Assembly (NCBI GenBank): GCA_937877685.1
Contig: CALFGU010000030.1
Location: 1-29,486 of the forward strand
Length of the DNA: 29,486 nucleotides
Direction: 5' to 3'
DNA from: an uncultured Prevotella sp.
GTDB lineage: Bacteria > Bacteroidota > Bacteroidia > Bacteroidales > Bacteroidaceae
Part shown: piece by piece, positions 7,058-15,313 of the stretch
How the letters are laid out: each line of letters opens with the position of its first letter
Position numbering within the stretch: the stretch's first letter is position 1
Translations under genes and position numbers: made by a program
Notes under the pieces: model-generated
Seen by the model: only the letters and a program-made list of their open reading frames with translations
Told to the model about the DNA's origin: nothing
Databases searched by the model: none

Positions 7058-7981
7058 ATGAAAGAACCGAAAAAAATAGATTGCTATCACGTTCCCGTGA
7101 TGCTCACAGAATGTCTGGACGCCATGAATTTACGTCCCGACGGAACCTATGTTGACGTAACTTTTGGAGGCGGAGGCCACAGTAAGGAAATCCTGAAGCA
7201 CTTGTCTGAAGAAGGTCACCTCTTCGGTTTTGACCAAGATGCCGATGCCGAGCAAAACATACCCGCCGACGACGAGCGCTTTACCTTTGTGAGAAGCAAC
7301 TTCCGCTACTTGACCAACTGGATGCGCTACTACGACGTAGAAGGTATTGACGCACTTTTGGCAGACTTAGGCGTAAGCAGCCATCACTTTGATGCCGAAG
7401 AGCGTGGGTTTTCCTTCCGCTTCGACGCACCTCTTGACATGCGCATGAATGGGCGCGGAGGGATGACGGCAGCAGACGTGGTCAACAAATATTCGGAAGA
7501 ACAACTGGCCAACATTTTCTTCCTCTTCGGAGAATTAAAGAATGCCCGCAAATTGGCAAATGTGATTGTAAAGGCACGTAGCCAACAAGCGATTGTGATG
7601 ATTCAAGACCTCCTTGACATAGTCAAACCCCTCATGGGAAGAGACCGCGAGAAAAAAGACCTAGCCAAAGTGTTCCAGGCCCTACGCATAGAGGTAAATC
7701 ATGAAATGGACGCGCTCCAAGAGATGCTTGAAGGCGCACTTCGCTCACTTAAGCCAGGCGGCAGATTGGTCGTGATGACCTATCACTCCCTTGAAGACCG
7801 CATGGTGAAAAACTTCATGCGCAGTGGCAATATCGAAGGCAAGGTGGAACAAGACTTCTTCGGAAACCGCACTGCCCCCATCCGCCCCCTGAGCAACAAA
7901 GTGATCATCCCCTCGGATGAAGAGCAAGAGCGCAACCCAAGAAGCCGAAGCGCAAAGTTGAGAGTGGCCGAAAAATTGTAA
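7058..7981 (+). CDS. rsmH: 16S rRNA (cytosine-1402-N4)-methyltransferase
   Basis: The 307-residue protein is full length for RsmH (MraW). The S-adenosylmethionine-binding motif YVDVTFGGGGHS lies at residues 31-42. It is followed by LFGFDQDADA, the conserved DLGVSSHHFDAEERGFSFR segment, and the C-terminal ending RNPRSRSAKLRVAEK. The enzyme methylates N4 of C1402 in the ribosomal P site. It is the first gene of the division/cell-wall cluster here, although mraZ normally precedes it. It is followed after 69 bases by the FtsL-like gene. That gap holds two copies of tataggcac 18 bases apart. Confidence 0.97.
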   Translation: MKEPKKIDCYHVPVMLTECLDAMNLRPDGTYVDVTFGGGGHSKEILKHLSEEGHLFGFDQDADAEQNIPADDERFTFVRSNFRYLTNWMRYYDVEGIDALLADLGVSSHHFDAEERGFSFRFDAPLDMRMNGRGGMTAADVVNKYSEEQLANIFFLFGELKNARKLANVIVKARSQQAIVMIQDLLDIVKPLMGRDREKKDLAKVFQALRIEVNHEMDALQEMLEGALRSLKPGGRLVVMTYHSLEDRMVKNFMRSGNIEGKVEQDFFGNRTAPIRPLSNKVIIPSDEEQERNPRSRSAKLRVAEKL

Positions 7982-8050
7982 TGTTGCGACTCTCCTTATA
8001 GGCACCATGCGCCCTATAGGCACTTTATCCCCTCAAAAAGAAACTCCCCT

Positions 8051-8500
8051 ATGAAAGACAAAATAATACCTCCCCCACAAGAGGTGAACGAAGAAATAGA
8101 AAGTGCTCAACTCGAAGCAGATGTCAAGAGCAAAAAGAAGGACAGGAAGAAACTCTTCCGCGAACTTACCGGTAGCGAAGACGTTTCACTTGCCGCCATC
8201 CTCGCAGGTGACGGTTTGGCCGGAGAGTGGTTTAAGAAAAACTTCTTCTACATCATCTTCTTGACCTTCCTAACCATTTGCTACGTCAGCAATCGCTATT
8301 TCTGTCAACAAGAGCAGATTGAAACCAAGCAACTTAACGATGAACTGCTTGACATGCAATACAAGTTGCTGACAACATCCAGCGAACTTCGCAAAAACTC
8401 CCGCGCAAGTTCAATCGAAAAACTCCTACAAGACTCCACTTTACAAGCAGGAACAACACCCAATTTCAAACTAACTAGAGATGGAATTTCCGAAAGATAA
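8051..8500 (+). CDS. FtsL-like cell division protein
   Basis: The 149-residue protein has a charged cytoplasmic N-terminus (residues 1 to about 62). A single membrane helix follows (about 66-83, FFYIIFLTFLTICYVSNRYF). Then comes a short periplasmic segment, EQIETKQLNDELLDMQYKLLTTSSEL, with the heptad pattern of a coiled coil. Size, topology and position between rsmH and ftsI identify the Bacteroidota FtsL-type protein, which by analogy joins FtsB and FtsQ to activate FtsW-FtsI. Primary sequence similarity to the E. coli protein is negligible, so the call rests on topology and synteny. Its last 20 bases overlap the start of ftsI, implying translational coupling. Confidence 0.85.
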   Translation: MKDKIIPPPQEVNEEIESAQLEADVKSKKKDRKKLFRELTGSEDVSLAAILAGDGLAGEWFKKNFFYIIFLTFLTICYVSNRYFCQQEQIETKQLNDELLDMQYKLLTTSSELRKNSRASSIEKLLQDSTLQAGTTPNFKLTRDGISER

Positions 8501-10700
8501 AATTAAGGGTCGCTACACCCTTATCAAGTTAATATTCGTATGCGTAGGCATTGCCATTATCGGTAAAGCAACTTACACAATGACCATCAAGAAAGATTTT
8601 TGGGAAGAAGTGGCTAAGCAACGCGAGAAAGACAACTTCGTGCTCAAACCTGTGCGTGGCAACATCCTTGCCAGCAATGGCGAAGCGCTGGCTGCCTCTA
8701 TTCCTGAATACCTTATGTATATGGACTTCGGAACTTGGGAAAAAGACCCCGTCCGTGCCGAAAAAGACCTTCACAGACGTGACTCGCTTTTTGAAATGAG
8801 TCTTGACACCATCTGTAAAGGTATGGCAAACATCTTCCATGACGTAGATGCGGAAAAGGTGCGCGAACATCTTTTGAAAGGTCAGGAACTACGTTCGCAC
8901 AGTTGGCCCTTATACACGGCAGCCGTGCTCAAACCCGCAGAAGCGCAAAAGATGAAGCCTCGACACCGAAGGGTAAATCGCCGCGTCACTTACGTGCAAT
9001 ATCGCGACATGAAGAGTTTGCCCTTCCTCTGTGAAACAACAGGGGTCAATGGTTTTTTTGTAGATACGATTCACGTACGCAAAAATCCTTATGGAAGTAT
9101 GGCGCGCCGCACTATCGGGCGCTTTGATAGTTGTGCACGTTATGGGTTGGAACTTTCTTTTGACTCACTGCTTGCTGGGAAACCTGGGCGCTACCACCAA
9201 CAGAAACTCATGAAGCACCTTGTGCGTGTTGTGGACGTCCCTGCTATTGACGGTTATGACGTCATGACAACTATTGACGTGGACATCCAAGACATTTGCG
9301 AAAGAGAATTGAGCAAGCAATTGAAACACCTGATTGAAACCTCAAACGGACAGACTCAAGAGGGGGTTGCTATCGTTATTGAAACCACAACAGGCGACAT
9401 CAAAGCGATGACAAGTCTGACGCGCAATGCCAACAATACGTTATCCGAAAATCAACCCCTCGCTACGTCAAACATGTACGAACCTGGGTCTGTTTTCAAA
9501 CCCATGTCGTTCCTCGTTGCTATGGATGATGGCGAGATGAACTTGAAGAGTAGTGTGGATGTGGGTAATGGTGTTCGCAAGATGTATGGTAGTTTCATGC
9601 GTGACCATAACTGGCGTCGCGGAAACGGATATGGTCTTATCACTGCCCCTGAAATCATCAAGTTCTCCTCTAACATTGGGGTGAGCGTGATTATTGATAA
9701 TGCCTACAAGGATAACCCTGCGCGTTTTGTGGATGGTCTTTACCGCATAGGTATTGCTGAGGATTTGCAAATCCCTATTGAGAACTATCACAAACCCAAG
9801 ATTCGTCGTCCGACGAAACAGAATTGGTCGAAGACGGCACTCCCCTGGATGAGTATCGGTTATGAAACGCAGGTTCCCCCTATCTCCACCGTCAATTTCT
9901 ATGCTGGCGTTGCTAATAACGGGAAACTCTTCCGCCCACGTTTGGTAAAGGCACTTCTTAAAGACGGAAAAATCGTCAAGGAATTCCCCAACGAGGTGTT
10001 ACGTGAGCAAATGGCAAAACCCGAAGCCATCAAGATGATTCAGCATTGCCTTTACGAAGTGGTGCATACCGGACTCGGGCGCGCCGCTGGTTCAAAGATG
10101 TTTGACGTTTCCGGAAAAACGGGCACCGCTCAGATTTGGACCAAGAAGGGTAAGTCACAAGAATACCTCATTTCCTTTGCCGGTTACTTCCCTTCCGAAA
10201 AGCCACAATATGCTTGTATTGTCTGTATCCGAAAGAGTGGTGTAGCATCTGGCGGAGGTATGTGTGGACCCGTTTTCAAGAACATTGCTGAAAGCATTAT
10301 GGCAAAGGCGAACCAATCAGATTTTTCAACGGAGAAAGACACTACACATTCCCACTTGCCAGAGGTTAGAAACGGGGACATGGTGGCAAATCGCAACTCT
10401 TTAGAGGAATTGGGGATTACGACAAACACTAACTTCGACGACGAAATCACGGACCCCGTTTGGGGCAACTCTCAACAGGGCACCAAAACGATAACCTTGG
10501 AAACTCAGGACACTCCCGAAGGCATCGTTCCCAATGTTGCGGGCTACGGGTTGCGCGATGCACTTTTCCGTTTGGAAAATTTAGGATTGCAAGTGCAAGT
10601 TAAGGGCACTGGTTTCGTTGTTAAACAGAGCATAGAATCAGGTGCTAACTTCCAACCCGGAGACAGCATCACCATTACCTTAGCATCTACACACAAATAA
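8481..10700 (+). CDS. ftsI: Septal peptidoglycan transpeptidase (class B penicillin-binding protein) with PASTA domain
   Basis: The 739-residue protein has an N-terminal signal anchor (about 12-33), a dimerisation region beginning at VRGNILASNGEALA, and a transpeptidase domain. The active-site motifs are all present: SVFK at 337-340 (Ser337 nucleophile), SSN at 396-398, and KTG at 546-548. The C-terminal segment, from TPEGIVPNVAGYGLRDA to the end, is a single PASTA domain, usual for Bacteroidota FtsI homologues and absent from the E. coli enzyme. It crosslinks septal peptidoglycan as the partner of FtsW. The gene overlaps the FtsL-like gene by 20 bases and murE follows after 20 bases. Beta-lactams would be expected to target it. 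Confidence 0.96.
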   Translation: MEFPKDKIKGRYTLIKLIFVCVGIAIIGKATYTMTIKKDFWEEVAKQREKDNFVLKPVRGNILASNGEALAASIPEYLMYMDFGTWEKDPVRAEKDLHRRDSLFEMSLDTICKGMANIFHDVDAEKVREHLLKGQELRSHSWPLYTAAVLKPAEAQKMKPRHRRVNRRVTYVQYRDMKSLPFLCETTGVNGFFVDTIHVRKNPYGSMARRTIGRFDSCARYGLELSFDSLLAGKPGRYHQQKLMKHLVRVVDVPAIDGYDVMTTIDVDIQDICERELSKQLKHLIETSNGQTQEGVAIVIETTTGDIKAMTSLTRNANNTLSENQPLATSNMYEPGSVFKPMSFLVAMDDGEMNLKSSVDVGNGVRKMYGSFMRDHNWRRGNGYGLITAPEIIKFSSNIGVSVIIDNAYKDNPARFVDGLYRIGIAEDLQIPIENYHKPKIRRPTKQNWSKTALPWMSIGYETQVPPISTVNFYAGVANNGKLFRPRLVKALLKDGKIVKEFPNEVLREQMAKPEAIKMIQHCLYEVVHTGLGRAAGSKMFDVSGKTGTAQIWTKKGKSQEYLISFAGYFPSEKPQYACIVCIRKSGVASGGGMCGPVFKNIAESIMAKANQSDFSTEKDTTHSHLPEVRNGDMVANRNSLEELGITTNTNFDDEITDPVWGNSQQGTKTITLETQDTPEGIVPNVAGYGLRDALFRLENLGLQVQVKGTGFVVKQSIESGANFQPGDSITITLASTHK

Positions 10701-10720
10701 ACTTATAAGCAAAACACATT

Positions 10721-12175
10721 ATGTTGCTTCAGGATATCCTATCCAGAGTCACCGTTGAAGAGCACAAAGGTGAACTAAACATTCCCATTTCTGGGGTAAA
10801 TATAGACAGTCGTCGCATTGAGAAAGACCATCTTTTCATTGCCGTTAAGGGTACACAGGTCGATGGTCACTCTTTCATCGACAAAGCCATCAGTCAGGGC
10901 GCAACGGCTGTGCTCGTGTGCGACCCCATTCCCGAAGTGATTCCTGAAGGAGTCACTTTCGTGCGCGTTGCCGACACAGAAGATGCCGTAGGTAAGGTTG
11001 CCACCATGTTTTATGGTGACCCCACGTCAAAACTTAAACTCGTTGGCGTAACGGGAACAAACGGAAAGACCACTATTGCTACGGTGCTCTACGAAATGTT
11101 CCGCGGATTCGGTCATAAGTGCGGTCTTTGCTCAACGGTGTGTAACTACATTGACGGCACTCCCTACCCTACGGAATGCACTACGCCTGACGCCATCACC
11201 CTCAACCAACTCTTGGCGGAAATGGTAGCACAGGGTTGCACCTATGCCTTTATGGAATGCTCTTCTCACGCCATTCAGCAAAAACGCATTGGCGGATTGA
11301 CCTTCGCAGGGGCTCTCTTTACGAATCTTACTCGTGACCATTTGGATTACCATAAGACATTCGATGCTTATCGCGATGCGAAGAAAGCCTTCTTTGATAA
11401 CCTTCCCAAGCAAGCATTTGCGATTACGAATGCCGATGACAAGAATGGTGCCGTTATGCTCCAAAACTGCAAGGCAAAACTCCGTAGTTATTCTACGCGT
11501 ACGGCAGCCGATTTCAAGGGGCGCATTCTTGAAGAAAGCATTGAGGGAATGCTCCTTGACATTAACGGACAAGAAGTGAGCGTACGTTTCGTTGGTCGCT
11601 TCAACGTCAGCAATCTCCTGGCCGTATATGGCGCAGCCGTCATGTTAGGCAACGAACCTCAGGAAGTGCTCCGCGTGATGTCAGAACTCACTCCCGTCAA
11701 CGGGCGTTTTGAAACCATTCGCTCGCCCAAGGGTGTGAATGCCATTATTGACTATGCTCACACGCCCGATGCGCTTCAAAATGTGTTGACCTCCATTCGT
11801 GACATTGTGAAAAACAAGGTTCAGGTCATCACCGTTTGTGGAGCAGGAGGCAATCGCGATAAAGGAAAGCGCCCATTGATGGCAAAGGAAGCAGCATTGC
11901 ATTCCGACCGCGTGATTATCACAAGTGACAACCCCCGTTTTGAAGAACCTGAAGCCATTATCAATGATATGCTTGAGGGTCTTGATTCCGAACAACGCAC
12001 CCGCACAATCGCCATAACCGACCGCCGCGAAGCCATTCGCACAGCCGTAATGCTTGCACAACCGGGCGACGTTATCCTTGTGGCAGGCAAGGGTCACGAA
12101 CCTTATCAAGACATTAAGGGTGTGAAACATCACTTTGACGACCACGAAGAAGTGCGTGCGGCTTTTGGAATTTAA
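10721..12175 (+). CDS. murE: UDP-N-acetylmuramoyl-L-alanyl-D-glutamate--2,6-diaminopimelate ligase
   Basis: The 484-residue enzyme is full length. The ATP-binding loop GTNGKTT is at 112-118, the TPDAITLNQLL substrate segment follows, and DNPR is at residues 403-406. DNPR is the known determinant for meso-diaminopimelate in MurE, so this organism should build DAP-type peptidoglycan. The C-terminal segment VAGKGHEPYQ is the usual family ending. The enzyme adds the third amino acid to the UDP-MurNAc dipeptide in the cytoplasm. It lies 20 bases after ftsI. The 176 bases after it, before mraY, hold a duplicated repeat. Confidence 0.97.
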   Translation: MLLQDILSRVTVEEHKGELNIPISGVNIDSRRIEKDHLFIAVKGTQVDGHSFIDKAISQGATAVLVCDPIPEVIPEGVTFVRVADTEDAVGKVATMFYGDPTSKLKLVGVTGTNGKTTIATVLYEMFRGFGHKCGLCSTVCNYIDGTPYPTECTTPDAITLNQLLAEMVAQGCTYAFMECSSHAIQQKRIGGLTFAGALFTNLTRDHLDYHKTFDAYRDAKKAFFDNLPKQAFAITNADDKNGAVMLQNCKAKLRSYSTRTAADFKGRILEESIEGMLLDINGQEVSVRFVGRFNVSNLLAVYGAAVMLGNEPQEVLRVMSELTPVNGRFETIRSPKGVNAIIDYAHTPDALQNVLTSIRDIVKNKVQVITVCGAGGNRDKGKRPLMAKEAALHSDRVIITSDNPRFEEPEAIINDMLEGLDSEQRTRTIAITDRREAIRTAVMLAQPGDVILVAGKGHEPYQDIKGVKHHFDDHEEVRAAFGI

Positions 12176-12254
12176 ACACTGGGCAAATCGCCCGCGTATC
12201 ACTCTAAATCCCAACGCATTCACTTACGCTCCAAATTCTCACAAACTTTTCAAA

Positions 12255-12319
12255 AATTAAGTAAGACTTAGTAAAAACTATTTAAGACTGAATTTCAATT
12301 AAGTAAGACTTAGTTTTTC
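12255..12319 (+). repeat. Duplicated AT-rich repeat between murE and mraY
   Basis: An 18-base sequence, aattaagtaagacttagt, occurs at 12255-12272 and again at 12297-12314, a spacing of 42 bases. The second copy continues into ttttt. The same sequence with two changes forms the stem of the hairpin at 24423-24485. It could be a weak transcript end or a protein-binding site within the division cluster. Confidence 0.75.
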
Positions 12320-12351
12320 CTAACTCTATCTTCAATTTTCGCAACACACAA

Positions 12352-13620
12352 ATGCTTTACTATCTCTTCCGTTATCTCGACCAATTCGGTATTCCCGGTT
12401 CAGGAATGTGGTCGTATATTTCCTTCCGCTCTCTGCTGGCGCTGATTTTGGCACTCATCATCTCTGCATGGTTTGGCCAATATTTCATTCGTTGGATGAA
12501 GCGCCATCATTATAGTGAAACGCAACGCGATGCGTCTATTGACCCGTTCGGAGTTAAAAAGATTGGCGTTCCAACTATGGGAGGCGTCATCATTATCGTT
12601 GCCATATTGGTGCCTTGCTTACTCCTTGGGCGCCTTGGGAATGTGTATATGCAACTCATGTTGGTCACTACCGTTTGGCTGGGTATTGTAGGTTTCCTTG
12701 ACGACTGGATAAAGATGAAGAAGACTAAGGAAGGGCTCCCTGGGAAATTCAAGGTGCTTGCACAGATAACCCTTGGTCTCTACGTCGGACTCACGCTTTA
12801 TCTTGACCCAGGTGTCGTTATGCACGAGAATGTTACGAAGCAAACTACTCCTGAAAAGGTAGAGGTTGTGCATAAGAGTGAGGCAGTTAAGTCGCCCCAA
12901 ACAACGATTCCCTTTGTTAAAAACAACAACTTGAACTACTCTGACCTCATGGAGTGGTGTGGCGAACACAAAGAGATTGCAGGATGGGCGCTTTTCATTC
13001 TGATGACCGTATTTGTGATTACTGCTGTGTCAAATGGGGCAAACCTAAACGACGGCATGGACGGCATGGCCGCCGGGAACTCTGCCATAATATGTATTGC
13101 GTTAGGCATACTGGCTTACGTCTCGAGCCACGTGGAGTTTGCAAGTTACCTTGACATCATGTACTTACCGCGAACGCAAGAACTGGTAATCTTTATCTGC
13201 GCTATGGTTGGAGCGCTCATCGGTTTCCTTTGGTATAATGCCTATCCCGCACAGATATTCATGGGCGACACAGGTTCGCTCACCATTGGGGGTATTATTG
13301 CCGTGATTGCCGTAATCATCCACAAGGAACTGTTACTCCCCATTCTCTGCGGTGTATTCTTGGCAGAAAACCTCAGTGTGATGCTTCAAGTTCAGTACTT
13401 TAAGTGGGGCAAGCGCAAGGGAATTACACAGCGCATATTCAAGCGCACGCCCATTCATGACGCATTCCGCACGCTTCCCGAGCAACTCATTCCGGGATGT
13501 AAGTATGTCTTCCCCAACTGGCCGAAGGGGTCTTGGCACGAAGCGAAAATCACGGTGCGCTTCTGGATTACCACGATTCTCCTTGCGGCACTTACCATCA
13601 TCACTTTGAAGATTCGATAG
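12352..13620 (+). CDS. mraY: Phospho-N-acetylmuramoyl-pentapeptide-transferase
   Basis: The 422-residue polytopic membrane protein carries the MraY signatures KKIGVPTMGGV, FLDDWIKMKKTKEGLPGKFK, and NDGMDGMAAG at about 233-242 with catalytic aspartates, then GDTGSLTIGG and the C-terminal HHxxE-like region, RIFKRTPIHDAFR. It makes lipid I by transferring phospho-MurNAc-pentapeptide to undecaprenyl phosphate. It is longer than the E. coli enzyme because of a polar insertion of about 45 residues (about 160-205, VMHENVTKQTT through NNNLNYSD) between two membrane helices; this is common in Bacteroidota homologues. The 101-base gap before murD contains a strong inverted repeat. Confidence 0.96.
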   Translation: MLYYLFRYLDQFGIPGSGMWSYISFRSLLALILALIISAWFGQYFIRWMKRHHYSETQRDASIDPFGVKKIGVPTMGGVIIIVAILVPCLLLGRLGNVYMQLMLVTTVWLGIVGFLDDWIKMKKTKEGLPGKFKVLAQITLGLYVGLTLYLDPGVVMHENVTKQTTPEKVEVVHKSEAVKSPQTTIPFVKNNNLNYSDLMEWCGEHKEIAGWALFILMTVFVITAVSNGANLNDGMDGMAAGNSAIICIALGILAYVSSHVEFASYLDIMYLPRTQELVIFICAMVGALIGFLWYNAYPAQIFMGDTGSLTIGGIIAVIAVIIHKELLLPILCGVFLAENLSVMLQVQYFKWGKRKGITQRIFKRTPIHDAFRTLPEQLIPGCKYVFPNWPKGSWHEAKITVRFWITTILLAALTIITLKIR

Positions 13621-13624
13621 TTTA

Positions 13625-13678
13625 GACATAAGAACAAAGGAACATAAGTTTCATCATTTGTTCTTATGTTCTTATGTC
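13625..13678. repeat. Inverted repeat between mraY and murD
   Basis: Arms 13625-13644 and 13659-13678 pair at 18 of 20 positions around a 14-base loop. The right arm is itself a near duplication of ttcttatg. No U-tract follows (next bases aaagag), so it is better read as an mRNA hairpin or repeat element within the operon than as a full terminator. Confidence 0.75.
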
Positions 13679-13722
13679 AAAGAGAAAAACATCATATAAC
13701 GCGCATTCACTTTCAGTCACAA

Positions 13723-15069
13723 ATGAAAATTGCTATACTTGGCGCCGCAGAAAGTGGCGTTGGCGCAGCCATCCTTGCGCAACAAAAGGGATATGACGTC
13801 TTTGTTTCCGACATGGGAAGCATTAAGGACAACTACAAAGCCATGCTCGACGCCCACCATCTTGCTTGGGAAGAAGGCATGCACACTAAGGAGCGCATCC
13901 TTGATGCAACAGAGGTGATTAAGAGTCCAGGGATTCCCGATACAGCACCGATGGTTCAAAAAATCATTGCTGCGGGCATACCTATCATTTCAGAAATTGA
14001 ATTTGCATCTCGCTATACGTCGGCCAAGATGCTTTGCATCACGGGTTCTAACGGAAAAACCACGACTACATCACTCATTTACCACATCATGAAGCATGCG
14101 GGAATGAACGTAGGACTTGCGGGAAACATCGGGCATAGCCTGGCACTTCAAGTTGCACAGGAAGACAAGGATTGGTACGTCATCGAACTCTCTTCCTTCC
14201 AGTTGGACAACATGTATTCTTTCCGCGCCAACATTGCCGTACTCCTCAACATCACTCCCGACCACTTAGACCGCTACGACTTTTGCATGCAGAATTATGT
14301 TGATTCTAAAATGCGCATTCTGCAAAACCAAGGAGCGGATGATTGCTTTATTTATTGGACGGGCGATGAGTATATTGCCACTGAACTTCAAAAGCGTCAG
14401 CCCAAAGTACGTTGTTGCGCATTCCACGAAGACGCTACAGCAAACGTATCCGAAGGTGTGGAACTTTCAGGTTACCTAAAGGATGGCAATTTCGTTATTA
14501 CCGCACCTCGTTGTTTCAGCATGCCCGCTTCTGAACTCTCGCTTCAGGGCAAGCATAACATGCGCAACATGCTTGCAGCTGCACAGGCGTGCTTGAGTGC
14601 AGGAGTTTCCGACGCATCCCTCAGAGAGGCGCTCTCTACATTCCCTGGCGTAGAACATCGCCTTCAAAAGGTGGGCGTTCATAACGGGGTGACATATATC
14701 AATGACTCAAAGGCCACAAATGTTGACGCATGTTATTGCGCGTTAGACAGCATGCAGACTCCCGTAGTGCTTATCATCGGCGGCAAAGACAAGGGCAACG
14801 ACTACAGTCAGTTGTCAGAAATCGTTAAGCAGAAATGCCGCGCCTTGGTTTTCTTGGGCGCCGACAACTCAAAACTTCACGATTTCTTCGGAGGGTTTGG
14901 CATCACCATCCTTGACACCCACTCCATGAAAGACTGCGTAAGCGCTTGTCATAGTGTTGCACAAGCGGGCGACACCGTTTTGCTCAGTCCTTGCTGTGCA
15001 AGTTTTGACCTCTTTAAAAACATGGAGGACCGTGGCGAGCAGTTTGTGGAATGCTTCAAGGAATTGTAA
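13723..15069 (+). CDS. murD: UDP-N-acetylmuramoyl-L-alanine--D-glutamate ligase
   Basis: I chose the ATG at 13723 (448 residues) because the protein then begins MKIAILGAAESGVGAAIL, the expected nucleotide-binding start. The alternative ATG at 13666 would add 19 residues encoded by the inverted-repeat region. The ATP loop ITGSNGKTTTTS lies at 106-117. Further family motifs are AGNIGHSL, ELSSFQLD, NITPDHLDRY, the INDSKATN segment and IIGGKDKGNDYS. It adds D-glutamate to UDP-MurNAc-L-Ala. The gap to ftsW is 244 bases and holds two tandem arrays, unusual for a cluster that is otherwise compact. Confidence 0.96.
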   Translation: MKIAILGAAESGVGAAILAQQKGYDVFVSDMGSIKDNYKAMLDAHHLAWEEGMHTKERILDATEVIKSPGIPDTAPMVQKIIAAGIPIISEIEFASRYTSAKMLCITGSNGKTTTTSLIYHIMKHAGMNVGLAGNIGHSLALQVAQEDKDWYVIELSSFQLDNMYSFRANIAVLLNITPDHLDRYDFCMQNYVDSKMRILQNQGADDCFIYWTGDEYIATELQKRQPKVRCCAFHEDATANVSEGVELSGYLKDGNFVITAPRCFSMPASELSLQGKHNMRNMLAAAQACLSAGVSDASLREALSTFPGVEHRLQKVGVHNGVTYINDSKATNVDACYCALDSMQTPVVLIIGGKDKGNDYSQLSEIVKQKCRALVFLGADNSKLHDFFGGFGITILDTHSMKDCVSACHSVAQAGDTVLLSPCCASFDLFKNMEDRGEQFVECFKEL

Positions 15070-15164
15070 GTCTTTAGGCGAGCATTTCTGATGACAAGGA
15101 GACAAAAAGACGACCGAGTGAACCGACTTTTCACTACGAATCGTTATCCATCTCCCCGAAAACC

Positions 15165-15227
15165 TTAAATAGCGCGCCGTAAGTCTTAAATTGTACGTCG
15201 TAAGTCTCTAATTGTGCGCCGTAAATC
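15165..15227 (+). repeat. Three-unit 21-bp tandem repeat upstream of ftsW
   Basis: Units 15165-15185, 15186-15206 and 15207-15227 are each exactly 21 bases. They share the core gyrcgycgtaarTC and a ttaaatt-like start. A 21-base unit equals three heptamers, in keeping with the other arrays here. Confidence 0.8.
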
Positions 15228-15253
15228 TTAAACAATTCTCCCTTTTCCTCTCC

Positions 15254-15302
15254 CCCTTCACCGTTAACCTTTAACCGTTCATCGTTAACCTTTAACCGTT
15301 CA
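15254..15302 (+). repeat. C-rich heptamer array at the ftsW start
   Basis: The units are cttcacc, gttaacc, tttaacc, gttcatc, gttaacc, tttaacc, gttca. This makes an almost perfect 21-base duplication (15261-15281 and 15282-15302). It ends 11 bases before the ATG at 15314. Confidence 0.8.
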
Positions 15303-15313
15303 AAATCCCCGTC

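Noticed and set aside
11681..12223. Long open frame antisense to murE
   Set aside because: It is a shadow of the murE coding strand; murE has all expected motifs and the antisense product has no recognisable features.
13666..13722. Upstream start for murD
   Set aside because: The extra 19 residues come partly from the inverted repeat and precede the expected MKIAILG start of the nucleotide-binding fold.
15165..15302. Possible CRISPR array from regular 21-base repeats
   Set aside because: The units are directly contiguous with no spacers between them, and no cas genes are nearby.
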